A DNA stretch of 53,513 bases from a virus. Shown one piece after another: positions 22,317 through 29,756 of this stretch. Position 1 is the first letter of the stretch. The number at the start of each line of letters is the position of its first letter. The notes under the pieces were generated by a model that did no database searches, was not told the origin of the DNA, and was given only the letters and a program-made list of their open reading frames with translations. The stretch is taken from positions 1-53,513 of IMG/VR virus record IMGVR_UViG_3300024518_004276. One strand, given 5' to 3'. Both the position numbers and the translations under genes were made by a program.

Positions 22317-22469
22317 CGCGTGTCTGCTTTCCCCCCTCGATGAACTAGGCAGGCCGGGCGCTACTCCGGCTTCTGGTGAGGAACATGGAGCCACCAGAGA
22401 CCCTTTACGTGAAGGTTGCATGCCCACATTGCCTTCATTATGTAAACGCATGTCGCGTGTCTGCTTTCC
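22317..22469. repeat. 16-bp direct repeat pair
   Basis: CGCGTGTCTGCTTTCC occurs at 22317-22332 and 22454-22469, 137 bases apart, in the 195-bp gap between the tRNA and the gene at 22127-22291. I see no convincing gene in this gap. Confidence 0.5.
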
Positions 22470-22486
22470 ACGCCGCTGCCAGAACT

Positions 22487-22562
22487 TGGAGCCCCTAGTA
22501 CGGAATCGAACCGACAACCTGCGCCTTACAAGGACGCTGCTCTGCCATTGAGCTATAGAGGC
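22487..22562 (-). tRNA. tRNA-Thr (anticodon TGT) with encoded CCA and a bulged T-stem
   Basis: The minus strand folds as a tRNA: acceptor GCCTCTA/TAGGGGC, T8, D-arm GCTC/GAGC, anticodon stem GCGTC/GGCGC with loop CTTGTAA (anticodon TGT, reads ACA), T-loop TTCGATT, and genomic CCA. The T-stem GTCGG pairs with CCG-AC only if one extra T is bulged. That is either a single-base insertion, an assembly error or a real variant. Confidence 0.8.
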
Positions 22563-22572
22563 AATTGATCAA

Positions 22573-22674
22573 CTATTTACGTTTGCCGCTGCACTTGCGG
22601 GAGCCTTTTTTTCGTCCCCCCTTGCCCTTCTTTTTGCAATTCTTCCCCTTGCAATTCTTTGTTCGTCCCGCCAT
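22573..22674 (-). CDS. Very small Lys/Cys-rich basic peptide
   Basis: 33 residues, MAGRTKNCKGKNCKKKGKGG and onward, with three cysteines and about 45% Lys/Arg. ATG 22674 has a near-perfect GGAGGTGAGG site upstream. It overlaps the end of the larger frame at 22577-22903 in another frame. Possibly nucleic-acid binding. Confidence 0.45.
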   Translation of the reverse strand: MAGRTKNCKGKNCKKKGKGGRKKGSRKCSGKRK

Positions 22675-22903
22675 CTTCCTCACCTCCACCAAAGAGTGCT
22701 TCTGCATCAGCGGCCATGGCCTCATCGTTATCCCAAAAGACCAGACCCTTAATGCTTTCAATTTCGTATTGTGCCTCGCCAAGGTTGCCTTTGGCAAGGG
22801 CTTCTATGGCGTAGGACATATGAGCCAGCACATGGCGCAGCTCAGGTTCCATCTTAATGCTGATCTGTTCTTTGTTAGACACCGCACATCCCTTCGCATT
22901 CAT
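22577..22903 (-). CDS. Hypothetical acidic protein
   Basis: 108 residues from ATG 22903, or about 101 from GTG 22882. A helical core (HVLAHMSYAIEALAKGNLGE, EIESIKGLVFW) precedes a low-complexity Glu/Gly/Lys tail that overlaps the small basic peptide. It overlaps the PAPS-reductase-like stop. No family recognised. Confidence 0.55.
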   Translation of the reverse strand: MNAKGCAVSNKEQISIKMEPELRHVLAHMSYAIEALAKGNLGEAQYEIESIKGLVFWDNDEAMAADAEALFGGGEEDGGTNKELQGEELQKEGQGGTKKRLPQVQRQT

Positions 22904-23690
22904 TGTTGAACAAATCCGGTTGGCCCTTTTCCTCGGCGGTGGACAGATCCACTTCCGACAGAGGCTTTCTCAGGCTGTGTAAAAATAACTTTGCATCCAG
23001 CCTGCTAGAATGTAAGCGCAAAGCTGCGTCTACCTCAAGAGCCTGATTCCAAGCGTCGACATCATCACCCTTCATCTTTCTCCAACTGGCATCCGATCTG
23101 TATGGACAAAACGTGCAAGCTGATTTTGGTGGGTCTGGATACCCGTGCTTTTTCAACCACTCCAAACAGCCAGATCTGTTTATGCCAACCTCAATCAACG
23201 GGAACCTATTCACAATATATTGAACTCTGCTGGGCCTTATTCTGAGAACCTCATCTTGGCTTATGCCAATCCACATTTCGACAGACCCCTTCTTTTTTTT
23301 ACCGTCCAATAATTTGGACACCATTCTGTTGATGGGGGTGATTTTGTATTCTGATGTGCATTGCCTTCTGGCCATGCCGTTCTTCCCCTTGTGGACGGTG
23401 AAGAATGGAATTGAAGCAAATCTATTTTCGGTGGAGTTCATGCCCTTCATGAGATCTTCATAAAGATTCCCATTGTTAACCACATGGATTGGGAAAGGTA
23501 GAACATTACCTGACATCAAAAATTGAAGATGGTCATATACCCCCGCTGGCTCTGCTCCGGTGTCTGCAAATATAGCACAATCTGGCATGGGGCCAATTTC
23601 GCCGTGCGCCGCCATCAATGCCATTGTGCTCGACTGAACCCCAGCTCCAAGACTCAAAACCCTAAGCTTGGCCCCCCTCGACTGGAGCAC
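22875..23690 (-). CDS. PAPS reductase-like (adenylyl-sulfate/N-type ATP pyrophosphatase) protein
   Basis: 271 residues; GTG start at 23690 has no strong ribosome binding site. The N-terminal P-loop-like SLGAGVQSSTMALMA, then CAIFADTGAEP and RRQCTSEYKI, match the phage branch of the PAPS reductase/DndC-like superfamily. A later CTFCPYRSDASW resembles a metal- or FeS-binding site. Phage members have no settled role; base or tRNA thio-modification are options. It sits between the 5'-exonuclease and the tRNA-proximal genes. Confidence 0.75.
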   Translation of the reverse strand: MLQSRGAKLRVLSLGAGVQSSTMALMAAHGEIGPMPDCAIFADTGAEPAGVYDHLQFLMSGNVLPFPIHVVNNGNLYEDLMKGMNSTENRFASIPFFTVHKGKNGMARRQCTSEYKITPINRMVSKLLDGKKKKGSVEMWIGISQDEVLRIRPSRVQYIVNRFPLIEVGINRSGCLEWLKKHGYPDPPKSACTFCPYRSDASWRKMKGDDVDAWNQALEVDAALRLHSSRLDAKLFLHSLRKPLSEVDLSTAEEKGQPDLFNNECEGMCGV

Positions 23691-23716
23691 TTATTGATTT
23701 TGGCACGGTCATCTTT

Positions 23717-24637
23717 TCAGCCTTCTGTACACCACGAAGGTTCAGCTTCGATTGCCTCCTCCACACGCTGGGTGAGCGTGACAAATTCCATTTTGGTCAG
23801 AAAGCCGAGGAGATCAGGCGTGCCGGATTCGCATATCCCCGTCTCCCCCAGCGACACGTCAACAGGCACGTCTTGCTTCAGTGTCACCAGTTGCTTTGAA
23901 ATACGAGCCTGATCCGCAAACTTGATCAGGGCCTCACGCCGCTTGGGCTGCTTGATCTCGTCCGCGTGCGCCAGCAGCGTTTCGACATCGCCATATTCCC
24001 CGATCAGTTGCGCCGCCGTCTTGACGCCGATGCCGGGGACACCCGGCACATTGTCGGTCGGGTCGCCAGCGAGCGCCTGTATCTCCACCACCTTGTCGGG
24101 GCCTAGCCCGAAGCGCTCGGCGACTTGGTCCACGCCGATGCGCTTGTTCTTCATGGTGTCGATCATGACGACGCCGGGGCGCACAAGCTGCATCAAATCC
24201 TTGTCGGACGAAACGATGGTGACGTAGCCTCCCGCCTCCCGCGCTTGCCGAGCATAGGTGGCGATCAGGTCGTCGGCCTCATAGCCCTCCTGCTCGATGC
24301 AGGCGACGTTGAAGGCGCGCGTGGCATCGCGGATGATGGGGAATTGGGAAACCAGATCCTCCGGCGCGGAAGAACGGTTCGCCTTGTAGTTGGGATAGAT
24401 GTCGTTGCGGAAAGACCCCCCCGGGTAGTCGAAGATGACCGCCAGATGTGTCGGCTCATATTCGTCGGTTGTGTCCTTCAGCAGCTTCCACAGCATCTGG
24501 CAAAAGCCGTGTACCGCACCGACAGGCAGCCCATCCGAGGCGCGTGTCAGGGGAGGCAACGCATAATAGGCGCGGTAGATGTACCACGACCCGTCAATCA
24601 GGCAAACGTGATCGCCCTTACCGAAGCTCTGTGTCAT
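23717..24637 (-). CDS. 5'-3' exonuclease (PolA N-domain/FEN type), stand-alone
   Basis: 306 residues. All metal-site blocks of the PolA 5'-nuclease are present: CLIDGSWYIYRAYYALPP, VIFDYPGGSFRNDIYPNYK, GYEADDLIATYA, VSSDKDLMQLV and the helix-hairpin GDPTDNVPGVPGIGVKTAAQ. No polymerase domain follows, and none is found in the window. It should remove RNA primers or process flaps during phage replication. The start overlaps the helicase stop by ATGA. Confidence 0.92.
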   Translation of the reverse strand: MTQSFGKGDHVCLIDGSWYIYRAYYALPPLTRASDGLPVGAVHGFCQMLWKLLKDTTDEYEPTHLAVIFDYPGGSFRNDIYPNYKANRSSAPEDLVSQFPIIRDATRAFNVACIEQEGYEADDLIATYARQAREAGGYVTIVSSDKDLMQLVRPGVVMIDTMKNKRIGVDQVAERFGLGPDKVVEIQALAGDPTDNVPGVPGIGVKTAAQLIGEYGDVETLLAHADEIKQPKRREALIKFADQARISKQLVTLKQDVPVDVSLGETGICESGTPDLLGFLTKMEFVTLTQRVEEAIEAEPSWCTEG

Positions 24638-26079
24638 CTTTTCAATCTCCTATACACCATCGAAGCCTCATCATATTCGAGCCTGACCTTGCCCGGCCTG
24701 CAGCCCGTCTGCTGTCGGGATCTCACCTTCCAGCTGGTCAGGCTAACATGGTCTCCCATCACCTCCGATACCTCACAGTGAATGGTTAGGCCAAGACCCG
24801 GCTTGTTGAACCACGCGGCACTGTCAGAAATATCATATCCACCCGGTCGAGATCTCTCGCGGGGCATCTTCTTCGGATGAGCGAGCACGCAGATGTGAAC
24901 ATCATATTTCTCCGCCAACTGTCTCAACTTCGTCAGCGCCCAGTTTGTGTACTGGGTCAGGCTCTCGCCCTTCTCCGGCAGGTGCTCCAGCTCGTTCCAT
25001 GGATCGATGACGATGATCTTGCACCCATCACGGGCCGCCAGCTTGTGGATCATCTTCGTCATCCAGATAACACCATGAACATTCTCAGCATCGTCCACGC
25101 GATGGACCAGCCGGTAATTTCTGTCGAGCTTGATCTTCCACTCCTCGATCTCTTCAGGCCCAAGGTGAGACACATCTCCCCCGCCATTGAGTTTGATCAG
25201 GTGAGCAAGGGTCTCGTCGCCATCGGTCTCAAACAACGCGGCCCCACATCTGATGTCGTGGTTTTTCACCATTCGGTGCATCACCCATGTGACAAACGTC
25301 GTTTTGCCCGCCCCCGGCAGCCCGGTTAGGGCAGAAACATCCCGGCTCCGGAATGCTACTAATGTTTCAAGGAAGTCACACCCCGTCCGCCAGATAGTGC
25401 GGGGAGGGGTTGGAGGCATATCGCTGAAGCCGGTGATAACCCCGCCCGGTGGGTCCACGCACTTCGCCCGATTGATCATCTTCACCAGCTCATCAGGACC
25501 GTGCTTATGGATGACATCGTTCGCGTCCTTGCATCCCTCCGGGTAAATTACATACCAGACGTTGCCCTGATCAAAGAAGTTTGAGATGGAGCGGAGGAGA
25601 TTGTGGCCGGTCTCATCATCATCGACCACAGCCACAATTTTTTCAGCCGACAGGATCAGCTGTTCGTTTCGTCGGAAGACCTCGAACTTGGGCTGACCAT
25701 CTTCGCTCTCCAGCTTTTTACTCCAGCCGTCAGGCATGGATACCGAACGCTGGAAACCGCATTGGTAGACCGCCAGCCAATCGAACTCCCCCTCAGTGAT
25801 AATCAGTGGCTCAGACGCCAGAGCCTCATCTTTGAGGCAATCCACATTAAGCAAGTCATGTTCTGTGTCTCGGTCGTTGAAAAACTTTTTCTCGCTGAGC
25901 TTCCGAGACTTGTTGTTGATGACCTGTCCGTCTCGAACGTAGGGAATTTTGATCCACTCTTTCCCGCCCTTGTCTTTCACGCTTTTCCACCCGAACCGAG
26001 TGGCCAGCTCTGGGTCTAGGCTCCGGCCTTCCAGCCACGCTGTTGCCTGCTCGCTCAGGCCTATTTCTGCTGTTGTCAT
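24634..26079 (-). CDS. TOPRIM primase-DnaB-type helicase (T7 gp4B/Twinkle-like)
   Basis: 481 residues from ATG 26079, chosen because GGAGGTGA ends 5 bases before it. TOPRIM: ITEGEFD (94-100) and VVDDDETG (151-158). RecA-like helicase: Walker A GLPGAGKTT (253-261), Walker B IIVIDPWNEL, and the H4-like region with HICVLAHPKK and a DSAAWFNK sensor segment. The zinc-binding domain that usually precedes TOPRIM is encoded in a different, overlapping frame (25856-26281). It unwinds and possibly primes phage DNA. Confidence 0.92.
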   Translation of the reverse strand: MTTAEIGLSEQATAWLEGRSLDPELATRFGWKSVKDKGGKEWIKIPYVRDGQVINNKSRKLSEKKFFNDRDTEHDLLNVDCLKDEALASEPLIITEGEFDWLAVYQCGFQRSVSMPDGWSKKLESEDGQPKFEVFRRNEQLILSAEKIVAVVDDDETGHNLLRSISNFFDQGNVWYVIYPEGCKDANDVIHKHGPDELVKMINRAKCVDPPGGVITGFSDMPPTPPRTIWRTGCDFLETLVAFRSRDVSALTGLPGAGKTTFVTWVMHRMVKNHDIRCGAALFETDGDETLAHLIKLNGGGDVSHLGPEEIEEWKIKLDRNYRLVHRVDDAENVHGVIWMTKMIHKLAARDGCKIIVIDPWNELEHLPEKGESLTQYTNWALTKLRQLAEKYDVHICVLAHPKKMPRERSRPGGYDISDSAAWFNKPGLGLTIHCEVSEVMGDHVSLTSWKVRSRQQTGCRPGKVRLEYDEASMVYRRLKR

Positions 26080-26281
26080 AAAAATCACCTCCGCTCCATC
26101 CGCAATGCCAGCAATACCATTGAATACCATCGGACTTAAATGTCACCGACAGGCACGGATCTCGTTTCTTCTTTCTCAGATGTGAGCACTCGGGGCATGG
26201 GGTTCTCACTGTGCCCGCATATCCACGGCCACTACGAATGTGTATTCCCGCGTCACTCAAAATTTCGCTGTCTGTTTTCAT
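25856..26281 (-). CDS. Zinc-finger protein, primase zinc-binding domain in a separate frame
   Basis: About 141 residues from ATG 26281 (GGGAGGTGTG upstream; TGATG overlap with the DUF1376 stop). Residues 28-65 form a primase-type zinc ribbon: TPCPECSHLRKKKRDPCLSV then WYCWHCGWSGG. Beyond that, the sequence (RPEPRPRAGH and onward) is low complexity and overlaps the helicase gene. The domain would normally be fused to the helicase, so this is either a split gene, a programmed frameshift or a sequence error. Confidence 0.7.
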   Translation of the reverse strand: MKTDSEILSDAGIHIRSGRGYAGTVRTPCPECSHLRKKKRDPCLSVTFKSDGIQWYCWHCGWSGGDFYDNSRNRPERAGNSVAGRPEPRPRAGHSVRVEKRERQGRERVDQNSLRSRRTGHQQQVSEAQREKVFQRPRHRT

Positions 26282-27075
26282 CACACCTCCCTGATCCTCT
26301 GCCCCATGTAAACCTCATCACCTCCGGCTTGCAGTCCATTCTCCAACACCTTGGTGATGTAGGCCTGTGGTTCCTTTGTCCCCAATTTCACAGCCGCCTC
26401 GATTGCTCGCAACACATCTTCAGGATCTGATGTTTTTAGACACTTACCGATGAAGCTTCTGATCGTGCTTTCTTTTGCGCCAAGCTTCACCAGATCGGGA
26501 ATGCCTTTCTGCCATACCATATCTGTGATGACCTGATGGACGGTTCTGTCATCTCCCGATCCATTGGTAGGATTTGAATTTTGTGCCGTCTTCTCTTCTT
26601 CAGGAGAAGACGGAGACTCTTTTAAATCTAAATCTAAATCTAAAGGCTCGTCTCCGGTTCCAACCGGATTCATATTTTGTTGGTTGGAACCCCCATCCAA
26701 CCGTTTATTAACCGGATTATCAGCTAAGCCTTTGTTTTTTTTAGCTCTGGCAATGCCTGAGAGTATACCTTTTTGACGTTGAGATTCTGATTTCTCGATG
26801 ATGCGATTCCATTCACGTTGTAACCGTTTTTGTGTAATCTCGCGCTCGGAAAACGTCAAAAGTGGTGCAAGACGCTTTTTGATTGCTATCCATTTACGTA
26901 GCGATACGCGGCAAATTCGAGCATTGTCTTGGTTGTCATCGGGGATCGAACCGCCGTGGCTCCACATGGACATGAGGAGCAAACAGTAGACGCCGGTCTC
27001 TTCGGCATTGAGGTGGGAAGTGCCGTCTATAAAGTCGCTAACCCAAAGTGGAAAGACGGGATGTTTGCTCATCAT
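26281..27075 (-). CDS. DUF1376 (YdaU-like) replication protein
   Basis: 264 residues. The N-terminal 95 residues match DUF1376 (FPLWVSDFIDGTSHLNAEE, GVYCLLLMSMWSHGG, ITQKRLQREW), a winged-helix domain found in phage replication initiators. A low-complexity linker includes DLDLDLK, encoded by a short TCTAAA hexamer run near 26622-26645. The C-terminal 80 residues are helical. It precedes the zinc-finger and helicase genes, as replication initiators or loaders usually do. Confidence 0.85.
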   Translation of the reverse strand: MMSKHPVFPLWVSDFIDGTSHLNAEETGVYCLLLMSMWSHGGSIPDDNQDNARICRVSLRKWIAIKKRLAPLLTFSEREITQKRLQREWNRIIEKSESQRQKGILSGIARAKKNKGLADNPVNKRLDGGSNQQNMNPVGTGDEPLDLDLDLKESPSSPEEEKTAQNSNPTNGSGDDRTVHQVITDMVWQKGIPDLVKLGAKESTIRSFIGKCLKTSDPEDVLRAIEAAVKLGTKEPQAYITKVLENGLQAGGDEVYMGQRIREV

Positions 27076-27238
27076 ATTTACCTTTCTCTTTGATTTTCTC
27101 CGGATACCATGTCCCTCTCCTTACTTGTTCGAGTGAGCGCCTCCGTGGAAAAAATGGCGAAAGGTAAAGCCACAAGGAGAAACAGAGCAAGGTGGGAGCT
27201 ACCCACGCGCTCAGCCCGAAACAAAGTTCGATGTTCAT
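27038..27238 (-). CDS. Small membrane protein (tentative)
   Basis: 66 residues with one hydrophobic helix (SAWVAPTLLCFSLWLYLS) followed by a basic stretch. ATG 27238 has no clear ribosome binding site. An alternative frame (27078-27281) also encodes a hydrophobic segment, so the true product of this 180-bp slot is uncertain. Confidence 0.35.
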   Translation of the reverse strand: MNIELCFGLSAWVAPTLLCFSLWLYLSPFFPRRRSLEQVRRGTWYPEKIKEKGKYDEQTSRLSTLG

Positions 27239-27253
27239 CTGTAACAGGCTGGG

Positions 27254-27781
27254 TCACCGTCTGTCTACTCCGGAGTGCCACCTCGCCAGCAACGCGGCCT
27301 CGGCCCTGTTGTGATCTTTCTTTCTGGAGAAGTGGCCTGCCATCGCTGGAAACGTCTCAATGGCCTTGCGCCGTGAGTTTTCTTTGTCTGCATCCAGACC
27401 AGCCGAGCGCTTCCACTTAGCTGAGGTCACATAGGTCACAGGAAGCCGCAGAGAGTGGAGTACACCGATAATCTGACCATAAGCCATACCAAACCGGAAC
27501 GTGCTGCTGACCCCCTGCCGGGGCATGGCCTGAGCCTGCTCCAACACCACTTCACCAATAAAGCTGCCCAATGGAGAGGTGGAAATGCGCTCGGCCATGG
27601 AGGCAGCCTTCGGAAGCACAAGCGATTCCAGAAGGATCGACAAAGCTATCCCATCAACCATTCTCTTTTTGTGTGTCCCCATGGTGGGAATATCGGTGAC
27701 AGACTGTAGGGTGCCGTCGTCATTCCAAACGACAGCGACGGCACCACTCAGTCCCGGGTCGATGCCGACAATAAGTGACAT
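27254..27781 (-). CDS. RuvC-like Holliday junction resolvase
   Basis: 175 residues. Catalytic acids in the RuvC fold: GIDPG (Asp8), VLEQ (Glu81) and KKDHNRAEAALLA (Asp156, Glu161), with STFRFGMAYGQIIG between. It resolves branched DNA before packaging. Start overlaps the upstream stop (TGATG). Confidence 0.9.
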   Translation of the reverse strand: MSLIVGIDPGLSGAVAVVWNDDGTLQSVTDIPTMGTHKKRMVDGIALSILLESLVLPKAASMAERISTSPLGSFIGEVVLEQAQAMPRQGVSSTFRFGMAYGQIIGVLHSLRLPVTYVTSAKWKRSAGLDADKENSRRKAIETFPAMAGHFSRKKDHNRAEAALLARWHSGVDRR

Positions 27782-28143
27782 CAGTCTTGCTCCATCCCGG
27801 TCAACACCATCTGGATGGGCTCGAGATATTTTTTACCCATCGCCTCCTGTGATGCTTCCAGCTCGTCTTGGAAGTTTTCCCAGCCTTCCTTGCCAAGGGT
27901 TGCCATGCGCTTGCGCTCACGCAGGATCTCGTTCAGGACTTTGGTCTGGATGCCTGACTGGGCCGCTTCTTTTTTGAGGTCACCGATATCGCTGGAGAGA
28001 TCTTTCTTCTGGCCTTCCAGCTCCTCGATCCGACTTATGTATTCGAGCAACTCTTTTCCGTTCGGAGCATTGTGCCCCATTCCGGGCTCCTCGTCTTTTT
28101 TGCCATCAATCGGCACAACTTTGTCGTCAGGTTTTTTGGTCAT
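27781..28143 (-). CDS. GapR-like (DUF2312) nucleoid protein
   Basis: 120 residues. After a charged N-terminus with GMGHNAPNGKEL, residues 33-85 match DUF2312 (EYISRIEELEGQKKDLSSDI, then EILRERKR), the family of Caulobacter GapR, which binds overtwisted DNA ahead of forks. The C-terminal half is a longer helix than in GapR. It may manage supercoiling on phage DNA or compete with host GapR. Confidence 0.8.
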   Translation of the reverse strand: MTKKPDDKVVPIDGKKDEEPGMGHNAPNGKELLEYISRIEELEGQKKDLSSDIGDLKKEAAQSGIQTKVLNEILRERKRMATLGKEGWENFQDELEASQEAMGKKYLEPIQMVLTGMEQD

Positions 28144-28146
28144 GTT

Positions 28147-28599
28147 CTATCCTCTTTGTTGTTGAGGCCGGTATGCAATCGAGTTGTGATACTCGCAGTA
28201 GACCGACCGGGGAAAAATCTTCTGGGCACAAAAGTGGAAGTCGTCATCTCTGGGATCTCCAATCGGAAATTTGCACATGCTGCGCTCCAGAGAGCTAATC
28301 GTGATTAGTTTTTTGTTCTTGTCGCGCTTGGGCTTTGGGTGTTTGAGCTTTTTTTCGGGAAGTGGGGCTACGGATTCTCCCCTCTGTGCCGACCACGGAG
28401 GAGTAAACCCGCTCTTCTTGCGCAGGCGCTTACGTCCAGTCTTGCGCGGGGTCTTTCGTCCAGTGATACGATCCCACTTCCCTACAATACTGAGCCGCGT
28501 TCGACCGAGTTTAATAGCGGCTGCAGCCCTCGTCAGTTTTTGCACGTTGATCATTTCTTTGAGGAGCACGATCTCCTCGTTCGTCCAATCTTTTGCCAT
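28147..28599 (-). CDS. GcrA-like cell-cycle regulator
   Basis: 150 residues. The N-terminal helix-turn-helix (WTNEEIVLLKEMINVQKLT, GRTRLSIVGKWDRI) and the C-terminal cysteine motif (MCKFPIGDPRDDDFHFC, VYCEYH, IAYRP) are the two diagnostic parts of GcrA. Host GcrA binds sigma70 and CcrM-methylated GANTC promoters in alphaproteobacteria. A phage copy may redirect host cell-cycle transcription or the phage's own. Confidence 0.88.
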   Translation of the reverse strand: MAKDWTNEEIVLLKEMINVQKLTRAAAAIKLGRTRLSIVGKWDRITGRKTPRKTGRKRLRKKSGFTPPWSAQRGESVAPLPEKKLKHPKPKRDKNKKLITISSLERSMCKFPIGDPRDDDFHFCAQKIFPRSVYCEYHNSIAYRPQQQRG

Positions 28600-28678
28600 C
28601 GCAAAACTTTCTCTCTCTCTCTTTGAACTCAGCCGCCCTCAGCTTGCGGCGCTTCTTGGCGCGGCTCTTGCGGCTCAT
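28511..28678 (-). CDS. Small highly basic protein (tentative)
   Basis: 55 residues starting MSRKSRAKKRRKLRAAEFKE; the ATG overlaps the methyltransferase stop by ATGA. It overlaps the GcrA-like gene by 89 bases in another frame, which weakens the call for its C-terminal part. Confidence 0.4.
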   Translation of the reverse strand: MSRKSRAKKRRKLRAAEFKERERKFCDGKRLDERGDRAPQRNDQRAKTDEGCSRY

Positions 28679-29253
28679 CTCTCGTCCCTGACCAGCCAAC
28701 CAAACCTCGGGCTCTCAGGAAGTCCAACTTTGTCCCAGATAAACCATGCGTAGTCTTTCTTGCCTCCTCCCGGGGCTATGCCTGCCTCGATGACAGGGCC
28801 CGGAGGCATGGAGGGGCGAGGAGCCAACACTAGAATTTTGGAGAGGGGGGTTTCTCTTAGGAACACGGAGCGCTTGGCTCCCCCAGCCCAGACAAGAGGC
28901 AACAGGAGAGCCAGCTTTCTACGAGTGTGTAGAATGGCGTGAGCAACGAATGGATATGGATGTTTACTGCACAGTCCGAATGGGGGGTTACATACGATGT
29001 TGTCATACATCACCGAGCTATCAAGGAAGTTTCTCACACCCCCAGCTCCTCTGCGAGCCACCAGATCGGAGCCATATGCTGGATACCCAGATTTAACGGC
29101 CTCGGCTAAAATTCGACCGCGACCGCAGGCTGGGTCGTGTATCATTCCCTCAAACGTCTCGCTCTGAAAGAGGCGACGGCTACACCAGTGAGGCTCGACG
29201 TAGAAATCCTCAGGATGTCTGTCCCACAGGTGAGAGTTTTTTTTCTTCACCAC
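28675..29253 (-). CDS. DNA adenine N6-methyltransferase-like protein
   Basis: About 192 residues from GTG 29253 (GGAGAGG 5 bases upstream). SAM-binding motif DPACGRGRILAEAVKSGY and catalytic motif DNIVCNPPFGL (NPPF type) in the order motif I then IV. The target-recognition region is short. Placed between GcrA-like and XRE genes, it could mark phage DNA against restriction or affect methyl-dependent regulation. It is not a CcrM (DPPY) type. Confidence 0.8.
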   Translation of the reverse strand: MVKKKNSHLWDRHPEDFYVEPHWCSRRLFQSETFEGMIHDPACGRGRILAEAVKSGYPAYGSDLVARRGAGGVRNFLDSSVMYDNIVCNPPFGLCSKHPYPFVAHAILHTRRKLALLLPLVWAGGAKRSVFLRETPLSKILVLAPRPSMPPGPVIEAGIAPGGGKKDYAWFIWDKVGLPESPRFGWLVRDER

Positions 29254-29459
29254 ACGATCCTCTCCGCACACATCGTGCTGGAAAACATATCGAAGGCCGC
29301 GAACCACAGACAGGTAAACCCAAGAGAGGCTATTAGCAGGGCCCACAAGGTGGGGAGTTCTTCACCTTTGATGCTGCTCACGACAGCCATAAATAGCCCA
29401 AAAGCCAGTAAGTAAAATCCACTAACAACGAGAAGGCCCCACATTATATAAGGAAGCAT
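29247..29459 (-). CDS. Small membrane protein, two transmembrane helices
   Basis: 70 residues; ATG 29459 overlaps the XRE stop. Hydrophobic segments YIMWGLLVVSGFYLLAFGLF and LPTLWALLIASLGFTCLWF. No family recognised. Early membrane proteins next to a repressor are often exclusion or immunity factors, but nothing here proves that. Confidence 0.6.
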   Translation of the reverse strand: MLPYIMWGLLVVSGFYLLAFGLFMAVVSSIKGEELPTLWALLIASLGFTCLWFAAFDMFSSTMCAERIVW

Positions 29460-29713
29460 CAAGCCTCGCCATCCAGCCAGTCATCGGCTGAAACGTAACC
29501 GTCAGTGGCAGTCTTGATGCGTTGGATTATTGGGAGGGAGGGCCTGCTCTCACCGCGTTCATACTTGCCAACCGCATGCTGCGTCATCGGCTTGTCTGGA
29601 TCTTCGCTGATGGCTGCAGCGAATTGTGCGCGGCTGAGCCCCTTTTCTTTTCTCCAGCGTATGAGCTTTGTCGCTCCTACGGTGAGAGAGTTTTGAGAAT
29701 CGGTATTTGTCAT
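29459..29713 (-). CDS. XRE-family repressor-like regulator
   Basis: 84 residues with a Cro/CI helix-turn-helix (GLSRAQFAAAISEDPDKP, AVGKYERGESRPSL). It is divergently transcribed from the recombination operon, with a GTAAC-N5-GTTAC palindrome between them, so it is the leading candidate to bind the four copies of that operator. Its own promoter may be TTGACG-N18-TAATGT on the minus strand close to the start. It lacks a cleavage/dimerisation domain, resembling Cro. Confidence 0.8.
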   Translation of the reverse strand: MTNTDSQNSLTVGATKLIRWRKEKGLSRAQFAAAISEDPDKPMTQHAVGKYERGESRPSLPIIQRIKTATDGYVSADDWLDGEA

Positions 29714-29756
29714 GGCGCGACATTAGGTGATGATGGGCAGGCTCGTCAAGATGTGG

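Noticed and set aside
22293-22517. 74-codon minus-strand frame and a 37-codon plus-strand frame over the tRNA
   Set aside because: Both overlap the tRNA and have no family resemblance; only the plus one has a weak ribosome binding site.
26622-26645. TCTAAA hexamer run as a phase-variation tract
   Set aside because: Only about three units of six bases, which would not shift the frame; it simply encodes an Asp-Leu repeat linker.
29253-29346. N-terminal extension of the methyltransferase to 29346
   Set aside because: The extension overlaps the membrane protein in another frame and lacks a ribosome binding site; GTG 29253 has one.
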